Below are positions 61,680 to 64,000 of a DNA stretch of 64,000 nucleotides, in pieces (position 1 is the first letter of the stretch; each line of letters opens with the position of its first letter). Where the stretch lies: the NCBI RefSeq assembly GCF_900110255.1, contig NZ_FODD01000004.1, positions 248,001 through 312,000 of the forward strand. Reading direction: 5' to 3'. Both the position numbers and the translations under genes were made by a program. This stretch comes from Actinacidiphila rubida. Lineage in GTDB: Bacteria; Actinomycetota; Actinomycetes; Streptomycetales; Streptomycetaceae. Below the pieces are notes generated by a model. The model searched no databases. It saw only the letters and a list, made by a program, of their open reading frames with translations, and was not told where the DNA came from.

Positions 61680-62432
61680 TCAGCCGACCGGTACGACGAG
61701 CCGGTATCCCACGCCCCGGACCGTCTCGATCATGGCCGGGGTGCGGAGCTTGGACCGCAGCGAGGCGACGTGCACCTCCAGGGTGCGCCCGGTGCCCTCC
61801 CAGGCGGTGCGCCACACCTCGCTGATGATCTGCTCGCGGCGGAACACGACGCCGGGGCGCTGCGCCAGCAGCGCCAGCAGGTCGAACTCCTTGCGCGTGA
61901 GGGCCACCGAGGCGCCGTCGACGGTCACCTGACGGGTCGGCAGGTCGATGGCCACGCCGCCGAGCCGCAGCGGGGCGCTGGCGGGGCCGTCGGCCTCGAC
62001 GGCCGTCGCCGCGCCCGGCGCGGGCGCCGGGACGCCGTGCTGCCCGGCCGCGGCGGGCGGGCGCAGCGGCGGGCGCCGGCCGACGGCGTGGATACGGGCG
62101 AGCAGTTCGCCGGTGTCGTAGGGCTTGACGACGTAGTCGTCCGCGCCGAGGTTCAGGCCGTGGATGCGCGAGCGGACGTCGGCGCGCGCGGTGACCATGA
62201 TCACCGGGGTGGTGGTGCGCCGCCTGATGCGGCTGCACACCTCGAAGCCGTCCTGGTCGGGCAGGCCCAGGTCCAGCAGCACGCAGTCGAATCCCGGGCC
62301 CTCGGCGGGCAGCAGCGCCTGGATGGCCTCCTCGCCGCTGCGGGCGTGCCGGACCTCGAAGCCGTGCCTGCCGAGCACGGCGGAAAGGGCGGCGGCGACC
62401 CGGTCGTCGTCCTCCACGAGCAGCAGTCGCAT
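61680..62432 (-). CDS. OmpR-family response regulator
   Basis: A 250-residue regulator. The receiver starts MRLLLVEDDDRVAAALSAV with acidic pocket residues, the phosphoacceptor is in CVLLDLGLPDQDG, and the Lys is in VVKPYD. A linker of 25 or so Ala/Pro-rich residues leads to an OmpR winged helix (LTRKEFDLLALLAQRPGVV, VHVASLRSKL). The ATG at 62432 follows GGAGGAGGTGACGC. Signal and targets are unknown. Confidence 0.95.
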   Translation of the reverse strand: MRLLLVEDDDRVAAALSAVLGRHGFEVRHARSGEEAIQALLPAEGPGFDCVLLDLGLPDQDGFEVCSRIRRRTTTPVIMVTARADVRSRIHGLNLGADDYVVKPYDTGELLARIHAVGRRPPLRPPAAAGQHGVPAPAPGAATAVEADGPASAPLRLGGVAIDLPTRQVTVDGASVALTRKEFDLLALLAQRPGVVFRREQIISEVWRTAWEGTGRTLEVHVASLRSKLRTPAMIETVRGVGYRLVVPVG

Positions 62433-62549
62433 GCGTCACCTCCTCCTCATCAGGCTCGGTGCAGGACGGCCCGGCGCACCCGGGGGCTTCCGCATGTTCA
62501 CGGAACTGTTCCCCGGCGACCGGGTCATGGTCGTGTCCGACCGAATCCA

Positions 62550-62617
62550 CCCCGATCGGGGAGGGTGCGTCAAGGGCGTACCGGCACATGCGCCGGACCG
62601 TTACCGAGCCGGTACGC
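62550..62617. promoter_or_regulatory. palindromes in the divergent promoter region
   Basis: A perfect CCCCGATCGGGG palindrome lies at 62550-62561, and GCGTACCGG (62576-62584) pairs with CCGGTACGC (62609-62617). They lie between the divergent response regulator and monooxygenase genes and are the only notable structures in this 326-base gap. Confidence 0.35.
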
Positions 62618-62759
62618 GTCGCAAGCGCCGGTGGTGTCCGCCGGGTGCGCCGGACGGAGTGCCTCCGCGCACCGCGCCGAGGGGGGACCGTCGCTTGACG
62701 TGGGCAGTCGCAGTGAGTTGCATACGCTTTGTGACCGCACTCCTTCCGGGGGCCGCTGC

Positions 62760-64000
62760 GTGGACCCGGTGATCGTCGCGGGGGCCGGCCCGGTGGGCCT
62801 GACCCTCGCTCTCGCGCTGGCCCGCCGCGACGTCCCCGTCATCGTGCTCGACGGAGCGGAGGCGCCGGACGGACCCGAAGGACTGCACCGCCCCCGCACC
62901 GCCGTACTCGGCCCGGACACCGCCGCCCTCCTGGAACGGCTCGGCTACGAGGGCCTGCGCCGGGACGGCGCCACCTGGGCCGCCTGGCGGACGCTGCGGC
63001 GCCGCACCGAACTGGAGCGGATCGAGTTCGGTCCCGAACCATCGGGCGCTCCCGTGCACATCGCCCAGCACCTGCTGGAACACGGCCTGCGCCAGGCCCT
63101 GTTGTCCTGCGGTTCGGTCCGGCTCGTGCCGGGCTGCCGCCTGGACGCCCTGGAGCAGGACCGGCAGGGGGTGAGCGTGCACACCCGCGGCACCGAGGAG
63201 ACCTGGTGGCGCGGCAGCTTCCTCGTGGGCTGCGACGGCCCGCGCTCCACGGTCCGCAAGCTGCTCGGCGTGCGCTTCCCCGGCCGGACGGCCGTCGACC
63301 GGCAGGCGGTGGCGGTGCTGCGCACCGAACTCCCCGAGCCGGGCGTCGCGTTGCTGCACCGTGATCCGCCCGGGGCACCCGCCGGCCAGGAGATCACCGC
63401 CCGCCCGCTGCCGGACGGGCTGTGGCGGCTGGACTGGCTGCTGCCCTCCCAGCCACGGCAGTTGACCTCCGACGCCCTCGTCGAACGGCTGCGGTCCACC
63501 CTCACCGCCTGGTGCGGCCGCGTGGTGCCGTACGAGCTCGTGGGCTCCGCCGACCACCCGGTGCACCAGCGGCTGGCCCGGCGCTGGAGGGCCGGCCGGG
63601 TCTTCCTGGCCGGCGACTCGGCCCATCTGATGGGCGCACTGGGGGCGCAGAGCGTCGAGGAGGGGCTGCGCGACGCGGAGAACCTCTCCTGGAAACTGTC
63701 GCTGGCCTGGCACGACGGGGCCTCCCCGCTCCTGCTGGACAGCTACGAGTCCGAGCGCCGCGGCGCCGTGGGCGCCCGCCTGCGCGCCACCGACCAGGCG
63801 CTGCCCCTGGTCAGGGCGAGCGGCGCCTGGCAGACCGTGCGGCAGTCGCTGCTGTCGGGCTCGGCCCGCGGCCAGGCCGAGCTGCTGACCGACAGCCACC
63901 TGGGCCGCGGCGCGGCCGCCGCCACCTCGGTGTACGGGCGGTCGCCGCTTTCGCTGCCCGCGCCGCGCGGCGGCGGCAGGTCGGGGGCGTCGCCCCTGAT
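62760..64000 (+). CDS. FAD-dependent aromatic monooxygenase, 3' end outside window
   Basis: An incomplete reading frame of at least 413 codons for a class A flavin monooxygenase. The N-terminal FAD motif is VIVAGAGPVGLTLALALA, the DG motif is VGCDGPRSTVRKLLG, and the GD motif is FLAGDSAHLMGALGAQSVEE. This family hydroxylates aromatic or polyketide substrates with NAD(P)H. The region after the GD motif, which often reads PPFGGQGMN, reads GALGAQSVE, somewhat unusual. GTG at 62760 follows GGGGGCC. The frame is open to the window edge. Confidence 0.92.
   Translation, partial: MDPVIVAGAGPVGLTLALALARRDVPVIVLDGAEAPDGPEGLHRPRTAVLGPDTAALLERLGYEGLRRDGATWAAWRTLRRRTELERIEFGPEPSGAPVHIAQHLLEHGLRQALLSCGSVRLVPGCRLDALEQDRQGVSVHTRGTEETWWRGSFLVGCDGPRSTVRKLLGVRFPGRTAVDRQAVAVLRTELPEPGVALLHRDPPGAPAGQEITARPLPDGLWRLDWLLPSQPRQLTSDALVERLRSTLTAWCGRVVPYELVGSADHPVHQRLARRWRAGRVFLAGDSAHLMGALGAQSVEEGLRDAENLSWKLSLAWHDGASPLLLDSYESERRGAVGARLRATDQALPLVRASGAWQTVRQSLLSGSARGQAELLTDSHLGRGAAAATSVYGRSPLSLPAPRGGGRSGASPL

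Overview
The window is chromosomal DNA from a Streptomyces. The base composition is very G+C rich, almost all third codon positions are G or C, GTG and TTG starts are frequent, and the core genes are typical of the genus: the principal sigma factor hrdB beside the sporulation regulator whiH, parE, a nrdR-nrdJ pair, lexA, dinG, a NIS siderophore operon, hflX, rshA, dapF, miaA and miaB. From memory this order matches the S. coelicolor block from about SCO5784 to SCO5822, read in the opposite direction; this was not checked by a search.

Layout. (1) 1-10.5 kb looks accessory. It holds an SRPBCC-ArsR-SDR operon behind tandem palindromes, a polymorphic toxin locus (WXG-like partner, T7SS-type toxin with a CdiA-like tRNase tip, SitI3-like immunity protein and one more small gene), a phosphoesterase, a Tat-exported esterase and a LuxR-type two-component pair. 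A 3'-end tRNA remnant at 10293-10334 sits where the conserved block begins. (2) 10.5-30 kb: parE, a DUF7455 protein, a secreted trypsin-like protease, hrdB, whiH, an ABC transporter, a NrtR-like Nudix regulator, a peptidase, DUF4192, a RecQ helicase fused to a phosphoribosyltransferase-like domain, two unknown proteins, rnhB, an ADP-ribosylglycohydrolase, a histidine phosphatase, a DUF4937 protein and the relic of an MBL-fold hydrolase. (3) 30-40.5 kb: nrdJ and nrdR with two NrdR boxes, divergent lexA with SOS boxes, dinG, then a signalling trio of NYN/PIN-FHA protein, soluble Ser/Thr kinase and zinc-ribbon-FHA protein. (4) 40.5-46.8 kb: a four-gene NIS siderophore operon on the minus strand. 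(5) 46.9-64 kb: a secreted protease, hflX, rshA, dapF, a membrane protein, miaA, an MT0933-like protein, an extradiol-dioxygenase-like protein, miaB, a stomatin-like protein, a TAXI solute-binding protein, a second two-component system and the start of a FAD monooxygenase cut by the window edge.

How the genes work together. DNA metabolism and stress dominate the core: nrdJ/nrdR make and control dNTP supply, lexA controls the SOS response, and recQ, dinG, parE and rnhB act on DNA or R-loops. rshA and hflX link to the stringent response and ribosome rescue, and miaA and miaB act in sequence on tRNA A37. The least explained elements are the NYN-FHA/kinase/FHA trio, the minimal siderophore operon (no visible hydroxylase, decarboxylase or iron box), the toxin-immunity locus, and a perfect inverted pair of DnaA-box sequences in front of recQ.

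Intergenic regions over 300 bases are 10064-10531 (tRNA remnant, hairpins, one palindrome), 12653-13093 (parE promoter with an SOS-like box), 29800-30177 (MBL relic and nrdJ terminator), 33693-34298 (NrdR and SOS boxes), 49740-50047 (nothing convincing seen) and 62433-62759 (palindromes only).
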